From an uncultured Senegalimassilia sp. (lineage in GTDB: Bacteria > Actinomycetota > Coriobacteriia > Coriobacteriales > Eggerthellaceae), in contig NZ_CAKUAT010000004.1 of the NCBI RefSeq assembly GCF_934636665.1, positions 84,514 to 148,513 of the forward strand: 64,000 nt of DNA. The letters are read 5' to 3'. A program made the position numbers and the translations under genes. Within the stretch, counting starts at the first letter, position 1, and each line of letters starts with the position of its first letter. Positions 7,991 to 18,151 of this stretch are shown piece after piece. The notes beneath the pieces are model-generated. The model searched no databases and was not told the DNA's origin. It saw only the letters and a program-made list of their open reading frames with translations.

Positions 7991-8833
7991 CTACTTCGCG
8001 CTATTCCTGGCGTACACGAACCAGTAGGCTAAACCGACCAGGACGCCGCCGATGATGTTGCCCACCGTCGCGGCGGACAGGTTGTACAGGATAGCCGTCA
8101 CATCAAGCGCGCCGGCGTTGGCGACCGCAGCGCCGAACCCGGCGGACTTCATGAGCAGGCCCGTGGGCAGGAAGAACATGTTCGCCACGCAGTGCTCGAA
8201 GCCGGCTGCCACGAAGAAGCTGATGGGTAGCATGATACCGAGAACCTTGTCCACCACGGTACGCGCCGAAAAGCCGATCCACACCGCCAGGCACACCATG
8301 ACGTTGCACATGATGCCCTTGGCCATGAGCACGAGCCAGTCGGGGGTGACCTTGCCGACGGCCACCGACACCATGGCGTCGCCCACGGCGCCGCCGTTCA
8401 TCGAGCCGACGCCGCACCAGTAGATGAGCGCCACCACGATAAGGGAGCCGACCAAGTTGCCCAGCCACACGATGACCCAGTTGCGCACCAGGCCGCCGAT
8501 CTTGATCTTCTTCGAAGCCAGGCCCGTGACCATGAGCATGTTGCCGGTGAACAGCTCGGCGCCGCAGCACAGCACAAGCACCAGACCCAAGCTGAAGCAG
8601 ATGCCGCCGACCATGCGCTGAGCGGCGAACGGCACGGCCGAGTCGCCCAGAAACACCAGGAAATACGTTGCGCCGAACGCGATGAACGCGCCGGCGAGCA
8701 TAGCCAGCACGAAGCACTTCGCGCCCGCCATGCCTGCCTTGCCCACGGCCAGCGTCTCGGCCTTCGCCTCGATCTCGGCGGGGCCGAGCGCATCAGGTCG
8801 TAGGGCTTTCACATCCGATTGATCCATTGCCAT
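7991..8833 (-). CDS. Formate/nitrite transporter (FNT) family channel
   Basis: The 280-residue membrane protein has the six-helix FNT plan; homologues conduct formate, nitrite or hydrosulfide (HSC) anions across the cytoplasmic membrane as pentamers. Helices are visible from about residue 35 (CFVLAMLAGAFIAFGATYF) to the C-terminus (VGNIIGGVLVGLAYWFVYA), with the re-entrant loop region LVGSLIVVALIYWCG and the conserved NVMVCLAVWIGFSA. ATG at 8833 is preceded by GGGGGAGG at five nt; upstream in-frame ATGs (for example 8956) lack a site. It lies between the double-cubane unit and selA, in an island where formate (via selenium-dependent formate dehydrogenase elsewhere) is a plausible substrate; hydrosulfide or hydroselenide is an alternative. 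It has its own terminator. Confidence 0.88.
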   Translation of the reverse strand: MAMDQSDVKALRPDALGPAEIEAKAETLAVGKAGMAGAKCFVLAMLAGAFIAFGATYFLVFLGDSAVPFAAQRMVGGICFSLGLVLVLCCGAELFTGNMLMVTGLASKKIKIGGLVRNWVIVWLGNLVGSLIVVALIYWCGVGSMNGGAVGDAMVSVAVGKVTPDWLVLMAKGIMCNVMVCLAVWIGFSARTVVDKVLGIMLPISFFVAAGFEHCVANMFFLPTGLLMKSAGFGAAVANAGALDVTAILYNLSAATVGNIIGGVLVGLAYWFVYARNSAK

Positions 8834-9013
8834 GGAAACCTCCCCCTGTTCGCGATGTCTCGTCTGTAGGAAAAACACGGTAATTCTTGCATAGCTACGC
8901 GCATGAAACGACCTCATTGGCGCGAACGGCGTGAATTGACCCGTCTGCGATAGCATTTGCCGGGCATTTGGCGCACTCGCCGCCTTGCCCCGAGCCGTTA
9001 CGGGCTTGCCTGC

Positions 9014-9019
9014 TATATT
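9014..9019 (+). promoter_or_regulatory. Probable -10 of selA
   Basis: TATATT with an upstream TG (TGCTATATT) forms an extended -10, about 65 nt before the selA start. No good -35 box is seen. The 8834-9085 region is the divergent promoter space of the FNT channel and selA; no other feature is clear in it. Confidence 0.4.
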
Positions 9020-9085
9020 GAGGTACGGAAAACATGCGGCGCACGCACAAACGGCGCCGCCGCACGCTATAAGGAAAGAGGATCC

Positions 9086-10549
9086 ATGCCCGAACCACGT
9101 ACCGACCTTTTACGCGCATTGCCCCAGGTCGAAGAGCTTATGCAAGCCGCTCCCATGAAGGCGCTCGAAGCGATCGTCCCCCGCTCGATGCTCGTCGACC
9201 GCGCTCGCGCGGCCGTAGATGCGCATCGCCAGCTCATCTTGGCGGGAGAGGCGGACAAGGTCGACATCGAGGCCATCTTGACCGACGCCGTCAACGGAGC
9301 GCTGGCAACGCTGCGCCCGAGTCTCAGGCGCGTCATCAACGCAACCGGCGTGGTCATCCACACCAACCTCGGCCGCAGCGTGCTTGCCGAACCCGCCGTG
9401 CAAGCGGTGATGGAGGCCGCGCGCGGCTACTCCACGCTCGAATACAGCATCGAGAACATGGCGCGCGGCAGCCGCCACGACCATGTGGAGCACCTGATCT
9501 GCGCACTCACTGGCGCCGAGGCCGCCATCGCCGTGAACAACAACGCGGCGGCCGTCATGATGGTGCTCGCCGAGTTCGCGGCCGGCCACGAGGCCATCGT
9601 CAGCCGCGGCGAGCTCGTCGAGATCGGCGGGAGTTTCCGCGTACCCGACATCATGGCGCAATCCAACGCGCGCATGGTGGAGGTGGGCGCCACGAACAAG
9701 ACGCACGCCTTCGACTACGAGCGAGCTATCACGCCCGACACCGCCATGCTGCTCAAGGTGCACCCCTCCAACTACCGCATGATCGGCTTCACCGAAAGCG
9801 TCTCGAAGACCAACCTGCGCCGCATCGCCGATGCGGAGAACGCCCGCCGCGCCGCCGCCGGCGAAGCCCGCCCCGAACTGCTCGTCTACGAGGACCAGGG
9901 CTCGGGCGCCTTCATGCACCTCGACGTGTTCGGCGAATACGCCGAGCCCACGGTGCGCGAATCGCTTGCCGAAGGGTGCGACCTGGTCAGCTTCTCGGGC
10001 GATAAGCTGCTCGGCGGCCCGCAGGCCGGCATCGTGGTGGGCCGAAAGGAATACATCGACCGCCTGAAGAAGCATCCGCTCGCCCGCGCGTTACGCCTGG
10101 ACAAGATGACGCTCGCCGCCCTTGAGGCTACGCTGCGCCTGTACCTGGACCCCGAGGACGCGCTTCGCCGCATCCCCACGCTGCGCATGCTCACCGAAGA
10201 TGCTGAAACGGTGCGCGAACGCGCCGAGGCGCTGATGGCGGCCCTGGCCGAGCGCGTGACGCCCGAGCAGGCGCACCTGGAGATCGTCGAGGAGACGGGC
10301 CGTGCGGGCGGAGGATCGCTTCCCATGTGCGACATCCCCACGTTCTGCGTGCGCATGCGCTTCGAAACCGGCAACGCGCAGGGCTGCGAGGAGCACCTGC
10401 AGCGCAACCGCGACGTACCCGTGATCGGGCGCATCAAGCGCGAATGCGTGCTGTTCGATGCGCGCACCATCACCGAAGAGGATATCCCCGAGATCGCCTG
10501 CGCCGTGGCCAGCTACTTCACGGCCGTCGAAGCGGGAAAGGAAGCATAG
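9086..10549 (+). CDS. selA: L-seryl-tRNA(Sec) selenium transferase SelA
   Basis: A PLP enzyme that converts Ser-tRNA(Sec) to Sec-tRNA(Sec) with selenophosphate, working as a homodecamer in the cytoplasm. The 487-residue length matches bacterial SelA. The PLP lysine is in SFSGDKLLGGPQAG (about residue 307). The N-terminal tRNA-binding part has LRRVINATGVVIHTNLGRSVL, the family signature, and EYSIENMARGSRHDHVE follows. ATG 9086 is chosen for its upstream GGAAAGAGG and its MPEPRTDLLRALPQVEELM start; the frame is open further upstream without support. selB follows after six nt, so the two are one operon with selD elsewhere in the same island. Confidence 0.96.
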   Translation: MPEPRTDLLRALPQVEELMQAAPMKALEAIVPRSMLVDRARAAVDAHRQLILAGEADKVDIEAILTDAVNGALATLRPSLRRVINATGVVIHTNLGRSVLAEPAVQAVMEAARGYSTLEYSIENMARGSRHDHVEHLICALTGAEAAIAVNNNAAAVMMVLAEFAAGHEAIVSRGELVEIGGSFRVPDIMAQSNARMVEVGATNKTHAFDYERAITPDTAMLLKVHPSNYRMIGFTESVSKTNLRRIADAENARRAAAGEARPELLVYEDQGSGAFMHLDVFGEYAEPTVRESLAEGCDLVSFSGDKLLGGPQAGIVVGRKEYIDRLKKHPLARALRLDKMTLAALEATLRLYLDPEDALRRIPTLRMLTEDAETVRERAEALMAALAERVTPEQAHLEIVEETGRAGGGSLPMCDIPTFCVRMRFETGNAQGCEEHLQRNRDVPVIGRIKRECVLFDARTITEEDIPEIACAVASYFTAVEAGKEA

Positions 10550-10555
10550 CGCGCC

Positions 10556-12490
<1,935 letters not shown>

Positions 12491-12580
12491 GCTGAGAACA
12501 CCGATCGGTATCGCGATAAACCGATTCAGCAGCCCACCGAAGGGTGCAGACCCCGCCCAAACGGCGTAGTTCGCATGCCT

Positions 12581-12627
12581 AACACGCCTCCCTTTCGCTA
12601 AACATAGAAGGGAGGCGTGTTATTTTA
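12581..12627 (+). terminator. Terminator of selA-selB
   Basis: A fourteen-pair stem AACACGCCTCCCTT / AAGGGAGGCGTGTT (12581-12594, 12608-12621) is followed by ATTTTA. It is 90 nt beyond the selB stop. Confidence 0.85.
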
Positions 12628-12694
12628 AAGCGAACGGAAACGCGATGCCTTCCCCAACAACCCGCAACCGCCCCGCAAGCTAAAGCCAACGACA

Positions 12695-12720
12695 TAAAAA
12701 AAGGAGCCCAAAAGGCTCCT
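12695..12720 (-). terminator. Terminator of tRNA-Sec
   Basis: On the minus strand, AGGAGCC-TTTTG-GGCTCCT (12720-12702) is followed by a run of T (12701-12695). It starts 14 nt after the tRNA-Sec CCA end. Confidence 0.85.
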
Positions 12721-12733
12721 TTTGCGTCTTCTA

Positions 12734-12830
12734 TGGCGGAGACGCGTGCGAATCGAACACACCCGAGACGTTCTGCGCGCCTCACAACGGCTTTGAAGGC
12801 CGCGGGGCCCACCAGGACCCATCCATCTCC
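12734..12830 (-). tRNA. selC: tRNA-Sec (anticodon TCA)
   Basis: A 97-nt minus-strand RNA ending in an encoded CCA. The anticodon loop CTTCAAA gives TCA, which reads UGA. The long variable arm and the extended acceptor helix (5' GGAGATGG with 3' CGTCTCCG) are characteristic of selenocysteine tRNA. The T-loop TTCGATTC is present. It lies opposite to and downstream of selB, with its own likely promoter and terminator, and completes the Sec machinery of the island. Confidence 0.95.
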
Positions 12831-12847
12831 ACGTGATTTCGTCATTG

Positions 12848-12853
12848 ATTGTA
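12848..12853 (-). promoter_or_regulatory. Probable -10 of tRNA-Sec
   Basis: On the minus strand, TACAAT lies 18 nt before the tRNA 5' end, a usual distance for a stable RNA promoter. The -35 is weak. The stretch 12491-12933 otherwise holds only the two terminators and tRNA-Sec. Confidence 0.4.
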
Positions 12854-12933
12854 CCCGAACCGTAATCTGATGCGGCCCCATTCGATAAACGGCGCCTTTT
12901 TTCCAAAAAATGGTTGGATAACAGTAGCAAATA

Positions 12934-14010
12934 CTAGGATTCGCGCAAAAACAGGATGCCGACGAGCGTGAGGACGACCATCGCGATTCCCATCATGCCT
13001 GCTGCCGCGATCACCCGTTGTTTGAGCGAAGGCCGCTCAAACCAGTCGAACAGCTTCTCTAGCGGCCGGGTGTCGACAAGCAATGGAATCGGCCAGTCCA
13101 TGGCCAGCCACACGCATACATACGACACCGCGCAAGCGACCGCAGGCAAACACGCCATATCCCCTTGCGGGTTCATGCCGGAGGCGACGCATGCGTAGCC
13201 CATGAACACGCCCCAAGCGGCCACCAAGATGTCCCATGCCACCCCCACGCCTAACGGCAGGCGGTGCGCGATGCCGGACCAAAACTCCCACAGCCACTGC
13301 AAGGCCGCTTTTGCGCCGTGCACAAAAGCCTTGAATCCTCCCCGCTCCTTGATATCACGCGATTCGGATACGCCAGGCGCCGCAACAGACACAGCCGACT
13401 CGATCGCAGCAGGCGCGATGCCGGTATCATCCGAATCGACGACGCGTCCGATGTTGACGGACCGCAAAGCGTCATCCATTCCGAGACCAGGCTGGGGTTC
13501 GGGATCTTGCACGCAAACCCCACCAGCAGCAAGAGCTCCCCGGCGAAAATCAACGGGGCACCCCACCGCGTACATGAACGCCGCGCGCATCGCGCCCACC
13601 GTCCTGAAGCGGTCAGCGGGATCGAAAGCCGTCGCCTGGGCCACCACGTCGCGCACCGATTCAGGAACCCCATGCACACTCAATCGCTGCTGAACCGTCG
13701 AGGGAACGGGCGTCTCCTCGCACAGTAGGTAGAACAGCACCATGCCCAAGGCATAGATATCGCTGCGCACATCGGTTTGCCCGTAGCCGAACTGCTCGGG
13801 CGGCGCATACGCGCGCGTTCCGAAATGGCTCGTATCGCACGCGGCATCCTTATCGAAGGTGCGGGCGATGCCCAGGTCGATCACCAATACCGTATCCCCA
13901 TCGACCATAAAGTTCGACGGCTTGATGTCGCGGTGGATAAGCGGCGGGTCAAAACGTCCGTGCAGCTCGACAATCGCATCGCATATGCCAGGAAACAGTC
14001 GTTTGGCCAC
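12934..14010 (-). pseudogene. Ser/Thr protein kinase remnant lacking the N-lobe
   Basis: The 358-residue reading frame begins with a GTG in the middle of a Hanks-type kinase domain. The catalytic loop IHRDIKPSN is about 25 residues from the start, followed by DLG (in place of DFG), the activation segment GTRAYAPPEQFG and the C-lobe (DVRSDIYALGMVLFYLLC). The glycine-rich loop, the ATP-binding lysine and the helix C glutamate, normally about 110 residues, are missing. The C-terminal part has three to four predicted membrane helices (for example YACVASG region and VIAAAGMMGIAMVVLTLVGILFL), so the intact protein was a membrane-anchored kinase. The frame starts only two nt after the stop of the truncated DUF4190 gene, which suggests a deletion joined them. 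It cannot be an active kinase as it stands; a membrane or decoy role is not excluded. Confidence 0.75.
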
Positions 14011-14011
14011 G

Positions 14012-14236
14012 TCAAGCGATGGACAGGCCCTTGCCCGACTTACGCCCCTTCACGCACGCGACCGTGCCTATGAGCGCAAGCACGAATCCGATTGCGGCGA
14101 GCAAGGCGGATAAGTTGTTGATGATGGGCAAAAACGATGTCGCCAGGGCGATGATCCCCAGCACGAAGCCGGCGATTCCCAGCCCCGATTTCGACAGCTG
14201 TGGCGCCGGCGCGGTTTGCACGGTGTTGGTTTCCAT
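14012..14236 (-). CDS. Small DUF4190-type membrane protein, probably truncated
   Basis: A 74-residue protein with two membrane helices (IAGFVLGIIALATSFLPI and LSALLAAIGFVLALIGTVACV) and the DUF4190 end KGRKSGKGLSIA. Longer relatives of this type in gut actinobacteria continue after GKGL-IA into a further helix and an extracytoplasmic part (from memory); here the stop comes exactly there and abuts the kinase remnant. ATG 14236 is used since GGGAAAGGG lies seven nt upstream. The role is unknown; no catalytic residues are visible. It could still be made as a two-helix peptide. Confidence 0.7.
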   Translation of the reverse strand: METNTVQTAPAPQLSKSGLGIAGFVLGIIALATSFLPIINNLSALLAAIGFVLALIGTVACVKGRKSGKGLSIA

Positions 14237-14419
14237 GAGCATTCCCTTTCCCTAAACGATGCACTGACGTGCTGAAACGATGTCAATGCTAGAGAAAGCG
14301 CCTTGTGTTTTCATTAGCTGGCAGCTACGATTCCGAAACCTTTTCGGCGAAAAGGGAGGGCGGCCAGACGCGAACGAGGCAAAACCTTCTCAGCGAAAAG
14401 AAACTGCTCCCGCATGAAA

Positions 14420-14464
14420 AACAACGACGCCCAACCGGTCACCATCGGTTACCGGTTGGGCGTC
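14420..14464 (-). terminator. Terminator of the VOR operon
   Basis: A perfect 14-pair stem GACGCCCAACCGGT / ACCGGTTGGGCGTC (14426-14439, 14451-14464) is followed on the minus strand by GTTGTTTTTC. It lies about 180 nt after the last oxidoreductase gene. Its loop side contains the exact 23-bp motif copy C. Confidence 0.8.
14434..14456 (+). repeat. 23-bp dispersed motif, exact copy (copy C)
   Basis: ACCGGT-CACCAT-CGGTTACCGGT, embedded in the terminator hairpin downstream of the VOR operon. It is the only intergenic copy. Confidence 0.75.
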
Positions 14465-14486
14465 GAAACAATTTACAGGACCGGGA

Positions 14487-14569
14487 CTATCACGCAGCTC
14501 GCGATACCAAGCGCGGTGTGCACCCGCGCATACCCAGGCTATCGCGCAGCTAGGCAACATCAAGCGCGG
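14487..14569. repeat. Imperfect direct repeat, two units of about 30 nt
   Basis: Units at 14487-14516 and 14539-14569 share CTATC-CGCAGCT at the left end and CAAGCGCGG at the right end. They lie in the otherwise empty stretch between the VOR terminator and the gamma-subunit stop. The rest of 14237-14646 shows no gene. Confidence 0.45.
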
Positions 14570-14646
14570 ATTGCAACTGCATCCCCGGCACACAACGCCA
14601 AGCGTGCGTCCCGCCAGTGCGATTAGCCTGCGATGCAGGTCGCAGA

Positions 14647-15192
14647 TTAGGCCTGCATGCCCAGCTCCAGGGCACGCAGGTTGCCTGCCAGCTTGTCCTT
14701 CTTGCGCGCAGGCACCACGGCGGCTACTGCCGCGCGGATGGTCTCCTCGCTGCAGAAGCGGGTTTCGGCGAACAACTTGCCCACCAAGATGACGTTGGCA
14801 AGACCCTTCAGCCCCGCTTCCTCGGCAAGTGCCGTGGCGGGCACGGCACACACCGTGGCCCCTGGGATATCGGGGATGCGCGGCACGAGCGTGCTGTCCA
14901 CGATGACCAGGCCGCCGGGCTGCACGCTCTGCTCGAACTTGTCGAGCGACGGCTGGTTCATGACGATAAGCACGTCGGGGTTGAGCACGAGCGGGCTGCC
15001 GATGGGCTCGTCGGAGATGCACACGCTGCAGTTGGCGGTGCCGCCGCGCATCTCAGGCCCGTAGCTGGGAAGCCATGAAAGCTCGCGATCCTCAAGCAGG
15101 CCGGCGTTGGCGATGATCTTGCCAGCGAACAGGATGCCCTGGCCGCCGAATCCGGCAAGCACGGCCTGCATGCAACGTTTCGGTTCGCTCAT
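14647..15192 (-). CDS. 2-oxoacid:ferredoxin oxidoreductase, gamma subunit (VOR/KOR type)
   Basis: The 181-residue gamma domain starts with the typical VLAGFGGQGILFAGKIIANAG, then YGPEMRGGTANCSVCIS, followed by LNPDVLIVMNQPSLDKF. It bridges the alpha and beta subunits in the complex. ATG 15192 overlaps the beta-subunit stop by four nt (ATGA), so translation is probably coupled. It is the last gene of the operon, followed by a strong terminator. Substrate specificity cannot be read from this subunit. Confidence 0.92.
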   Translation of the reverse strand: MSEPKRCMQAVLAGFGGQGILFAGKIIANAGLLEDRELSWLPSYGPEMRGGTANCSVCISDEPIGSPLVLNPDVLIVMNQPSLDKFEQSVQPGGLVIVDSTLVPRIPDIPGATVCAVPATALAEEAGLKGLANVILVGKLFAETRFCSEETIRAAVAAVVPARKKDKLAGNLRALELGMQA

Positions 15193-16052
15193 CGCGCACC
15201 CTCCTTGCCCTCGGCGCGGTTCTCGGGATGGGCCACCGGGCAGTCGGCGCTGCGCGCGGCCGCAGCCTGCGCCGCATCGGCGAACCCGTCGGCCACCACA
15301 TCGCGGTACACGCCCAGCGGATAATACGGCAGCATGTTCTCGCGCATCCACGCGAAGCTGTCCTGCGGCGTGAGGCCCCAGTTAGTAGGGCACGTGGACA
15401 CCACTTCCACAAGCGAATAGCCGATACCGTCGATCTGGTTCTGGAACGCCTTCTTGATGGCGCGCTTGGCCTGGCGCACATGCTTGGGCGTGTCCACCGT
15501 CACGCGCTCCAGATATGCCGGGCCGTCCAGGCTGCTCAGAAGCTCGCACACGCGAACCGGGTAGCCGGCGGTGGAGACGTCGCGGCCGTAGGGACTGGTT
15601 TGCGTGACCTGGTTCGGCAAGCTGGTAGGCGCCATCTGCCCGCCGGTCATGCCGTAGATGGCGTTGTTGATGAAGATGACGGTGATATGCTCGCCGCGCG
15701 TTGCCGCGTGCACGGTCTCGGCCATGCCGATGGAGGCAAGGTCGCCGTCGCCTTGATAGGCGAACACCACATTGTCCGGCAACACGCGCTTGACGCCCGT
15801 GGCAACCGCCGGGGCGCGACCGTGCGCAGCCTCGATCATATCGCAGCCGAAGAAGTCCGGCGCGGTGACGGCGCATCCCACCGGCGCGACGCCAACGGTG
15901 CGGCCTTCGATATCAAGCTCGTCGATGACCTCGGCGACCAAACGGTGCACGATGCCGTGCGGGCAACCCGGGCAGTAGTTCGTGACCACGGGCAGCAACG
16001 ACTTCGGACGCGAGAACACCACGCGACCTTCGCCTTGTTTCTGCTCAGCCAT
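15189..16052 (-). CDS. 2-oxoacid:ferredoxin oxidoreductase, beta subunit (TPP-binding)
   Basis: The 287-residue thiamine diphosphate subunit has the cysteine pair NYCPGCPHG that holds a [4Fe-4S] cluster in this family, and the TPP/Mg site GDGDLASIGMAETVHAATRG followed by NNAIYGMTGGQ. It oxidatively decarboxylates a 2-oxoacid to acyl-CoA and passes electrons to ferredoxin. ATG 16052 lies one nt after the alpha-subunit stop; the frame is open further upstream but that stretch is antisense-like alpha coding sequence. It overlaps the gamma gene by four nt. Confidence 0.93.
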   Translation of the reverse strand: MAEQKQGEGRVVFSRPKSLLPVVTNYCPGCPHGIVHRLVAEVIDELDIEGRTVGVAPVGCAVTAPDFFGCDMIEAAHGRAPAVATGVKRVLPDNVVFAYQGDGDLASIGMAETVHAATRGEHITVIFINNAIYGMTGGQMAPTSLPNQVTQTSPYGRDVSTAGYPVRVCELLSSLDGPAYLERVTVDTPKHVRQAKRAIKKAFQNQIDGIGYSLVEVVSTCPTNWGLTPQDSFAWMRENMLPYYPLGVYRDVVADGFADAAQAAAARSADCPVAHPENRAEGKEGAR

Positions 16053-16053
16053 G

Positions 16054-17121
16054 CTATTCACCACCCTTCCCCGCAAGCTTGCGGATCGCACCCAGCACCT
16101 CATCGGGCGTGGGAATGATGCCGCCCGTGCGTCCGAAGAACTCCACGGGAACGCGGCCGTTGACCACCAGGCGCACATCATCGACCATCTGGCCCATGTT
16201 CATCTCAACCGACAAAAACGCCTTCGCGTTCCCCATGCAGCCCTCGATGGCGTCCACAGGGAACGGCCAGAGCGTGATGGGGCGCAAAAGGCCTGCCTTG
16301 ATGCCCTCGGCGCGGGCGCGCACGACCGCCGAATGCGCGATGCGCGCGGTGGCGCCGAACGACACGAGCACGATCTCGGCGTCCTCGCACATGAACGTTT
16401 CGGCGCGCTGCTCGCGTGCCTTCACCGTCTCATAGCGCTCGAAACGCTCGATATTCAGGCGCTCGAGCTCGTCTGCCGTCAGGTAAAGCGAGTCCACGAT
16501 ATTGTGCTTGCGCGCGCCCTTATGGCCGGTAGTGGCCCAAGGCTTCTCCGGCAGCTGCTCCACGCGCTCAGGAAGCACGACGGGCTCCATCATCTGGCCG
16601 AGCATGCCGTCGGAGAGGATCATGGCTGGCATGCGGTACTCGTCGGCCTTCTCGAAGGCCAGATACGCCAGATCGGCCATCTCCTGGACGGTGGAAGGCG
16701 CGAACACGAGCACCTGGAAGTCGCCGTGGCCCATAGCGCGCGTGGCCTGCCAGTAGTCGGACTGGGAAGGCTGGATACCGCCGAGACCCGGGCCGCCACG
16801 CTGCACGTTGACGATAACGCCGGGAAGATCGGCGCCTGCCATATACGAAATGCCCTCGCCCTTAAGCGATACGCCCGGCGAAGACGACGACGTCATGACG
16901 CGAGCGCCCGCGGACGATGCGCCGTAAACCATGTTGATAGCTGCGATCTCGCTTTCCGCCTGCAGATACGTGCCGCCCTCCTTGGGCATGCGCTTGGCCA
17001 TATAAGCGGCAACCTCGGTCTGCGGCGTGATGGGGTAGCCGAAGAAAAAGCGGCATCCGGCACGGATGGCAGCCTCGGCCATAGCCTCGTTGCCCTTCAT
17101 GAGCACCTTTTCCTGAGACAT
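16054..17121 (-). CDS. vorB: 3-methyl-2-oxobutanoate dehydrogenase subunit VorB-type (alpha subunit)
   Basis: The 355-residue alpha subunit of a four-gene 2-oxoacid:ferredoxin oxidoreductase. The start KVLMKGNEAMAEAAIRAGCRFFFGYPITPQTE closely follows VorB proteins, with QAESEIAAINMVYGASSAGARVMTSSSSPG next. These enzymes turn branched-chain 2-oxoacids plus CoA into acyl-CoA, CO2 and reduced ferredoxin, or run in reverse; the near relative KorA acts on 2-oxoglutarate, and sequence alone leaves some doubt. The acyl-CoA synthetase in the same operon fits branched-chain or aryl acid metabolism. ATG 17121 overlaps the ferredoxin-subunit stop by one nt. Confidence 0.9.
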   Translation of the reverse strand: MSQEKVLMKGNEAMAEAAIRAGCRFFFGYPITPQTEVAAYMAKRMPKEGGTYLQAESEIAAINMVYGASSAGARVMTSSSSPGVSLKGEGISYMAGADLPGVIVNVQRGGPGLGGIQPSQSDYWQATRAMGHGDFQVLVFAPSTVQEMADLAYLAFEKADEYRMPAMILSDGMLGQMMEPVVLPERVEQLPEKPWATTGHKGARKHNIVDSLYLTADELERLNIERFERYETVKAREQRAETFMCEDAEIVLVSFGATARIAHSAVVRARAEGIKAGLLRPITLWPFPVDAIEGCMGNAKAFLSVEMNMGQMVDDVRLVVNGRVPVEFFGRTGGIIPTPDEVLGAIRKLAGKGGE

Positions 17122-17327
17122 CAGCGCATCACCTCGATCGCAACGTCAGGGCACATAAACGCGCACGAGCAGCAGCCCGTGCACTTGGACGCATCGATCA
17201 GCCGGGCCGGATGATAGCCCTTCGCCGTGATGCGGGAGCGGTCAAGCTCGATGATATGGGCCGGGCATGCATCCACGCACAACCCGCAGCCTTTGCAGAA
17301 ACCGTCATCGACCGTTATCGCTGCCAT
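17121..17327 (-). CDS. 2-oxoacid oxidoreductase ferredoxin (delta) subunit, 2x[4Fe-4S]
   Basis: The 68-residue polyferredoxin-like subunit has two cluster motifs: CKGCGLCVDACPAHIIEL and CTGCCSCAFMCPDVAIEV. It passes electrons from the TPP subunit to external ferredoxin. ATG 17327 is chosen for GAAAGGAAGG upstream; a longer in-frame start at 17384 has no site. It is the first of the four oxidoreductase genes, 123 nt after the ATPase gene, and overlaps the next gene by one nt. Confidence 0.93.
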   Translation of the reverse strand: MAAITVDDGFCKGCGLCVDACPAHIIELDRSRITAKGYHPARLIDASKCTGCCSCAFMCPDVAIEVMR

Positions 17328-17450
17328 GAGCCTTCCTTTCTCGTCTGAGCCGGCACAAGCGGCCGGCCTATGGTTATCGAACACTCCCCCGAAAAAACTC
17401 CTTGAACAGAGGCATGGCCCCGCCCGAATCCACCGACGCGGACTTTGCCC

Positions 17451-18143
17451 TTACTCCCAGGGTTTTCGCACATGTACTGAAACAGGATAGCGCACACCCG
17501 GGATATCGGCATCTTCGAGCATACGACGGGGCACCGCGGAAAACGCCAGAGGCAAACCGGCCAGCGCGGCGACCTCCTGCGCGAACCCGACACCGCGGCT
17601 GAGCACTTCCCCGTCGGTGAAGTCGGCCAGGTGCGTGTTGTTCGCCACAGCCGTGGCATGCAGGTGGCTGGCCGCCTCGATCTCGCGAAGCACGGACAGC
17701 GCCTCAGTGGGATCATGGGTTAGGTTGCGGCTGCGGTTCACCACATACAACAGGTCGTAGTCCCCCTCGGCGACGCCGCGGGCGAACCTGCCGAGCGCCG
17801 TAGCGCCCACATCGTCGCCGCCTGCATCAATGAGCAGCAGCCTTCCCGCTTCCCTGCGCGCCCAATCTAAAGCTGCCGAAACCTGCCCGGAGATGGCGGG
17901 CGCATCAAGCGTGGTCCCCGCGTAGCGCGGGGCGATCACCTGAACGCCGGCATCCTCGAGAAGATCCCGGTAGTCGCTGCTTCGGAAATACGGGTTGACG
18001 ACATCCAGGTCGGCAACGCGCACATCGAGTCCAGCATACCGGGCATCAAGGGCCAGGTTTATGGCCAGATTGGTCTTTCCGACCCCATAATGCCCTGTAA
18101 CGACGGTGACCGATTTCAACCGTTTGACATCGAACTCGTTCAA
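17451..18143 (-). CDS. P-loop ATPase of the MinD/ParA/CobQ-like superfamily
   Basis: The 230-residue SIMIBI-type NTPase has the Walker A GHYGVGKTNLA, the ADLDVVNPYFRSSDY switch region and LLLIDAGGDDVGATALGRF as Walker B. There is no membrane targeting helix. The start is TTG 18143 with AGGAG five nt upstream. It lies eight nt after the acyl-CoA synthetase and before the VOR subunits, all on the minus strand. Similar ATPases occur beside VOR/KOR genes in other anaerobes (from memory). A role in cofactor or cluster loading, or in assembly of the oxidoreductase, is a guess from this placement. DxDxxNPYFR is characteristic of the subgroup. Confidence 0.8.
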   Translation of the reverse strand: MNEFDVKRLKSVTVVTGHYGVGKTNLAINLALDARYAGLDVRVADLDVVNPYFRSSDYRDLLEDAGVQVIAPRYAGTTLDAPAISGQVSAALDWARREAGRLLLIDAGGDDVGATALGRFARGVAEGDYDLLYVVNRSRNLTHDPTEALSVLREIEAASHLHATAVANNTHLADFTDGEVLSRGVGFAQEVAALAGLPLAFSAVPRRMLEDADIPGVRYPVSVHVRKPWE

Positions 18144-18151
18144 GGCCGCTC

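Noticed and set aside
14012..14014. TGA at the end of the DUF4190 gene as another selenocysteine codon
   Set aside because: The frame after it does not continue as a DUF4190 protein and no SECIS-like hairpin follows; a deletion junction explains the site better.
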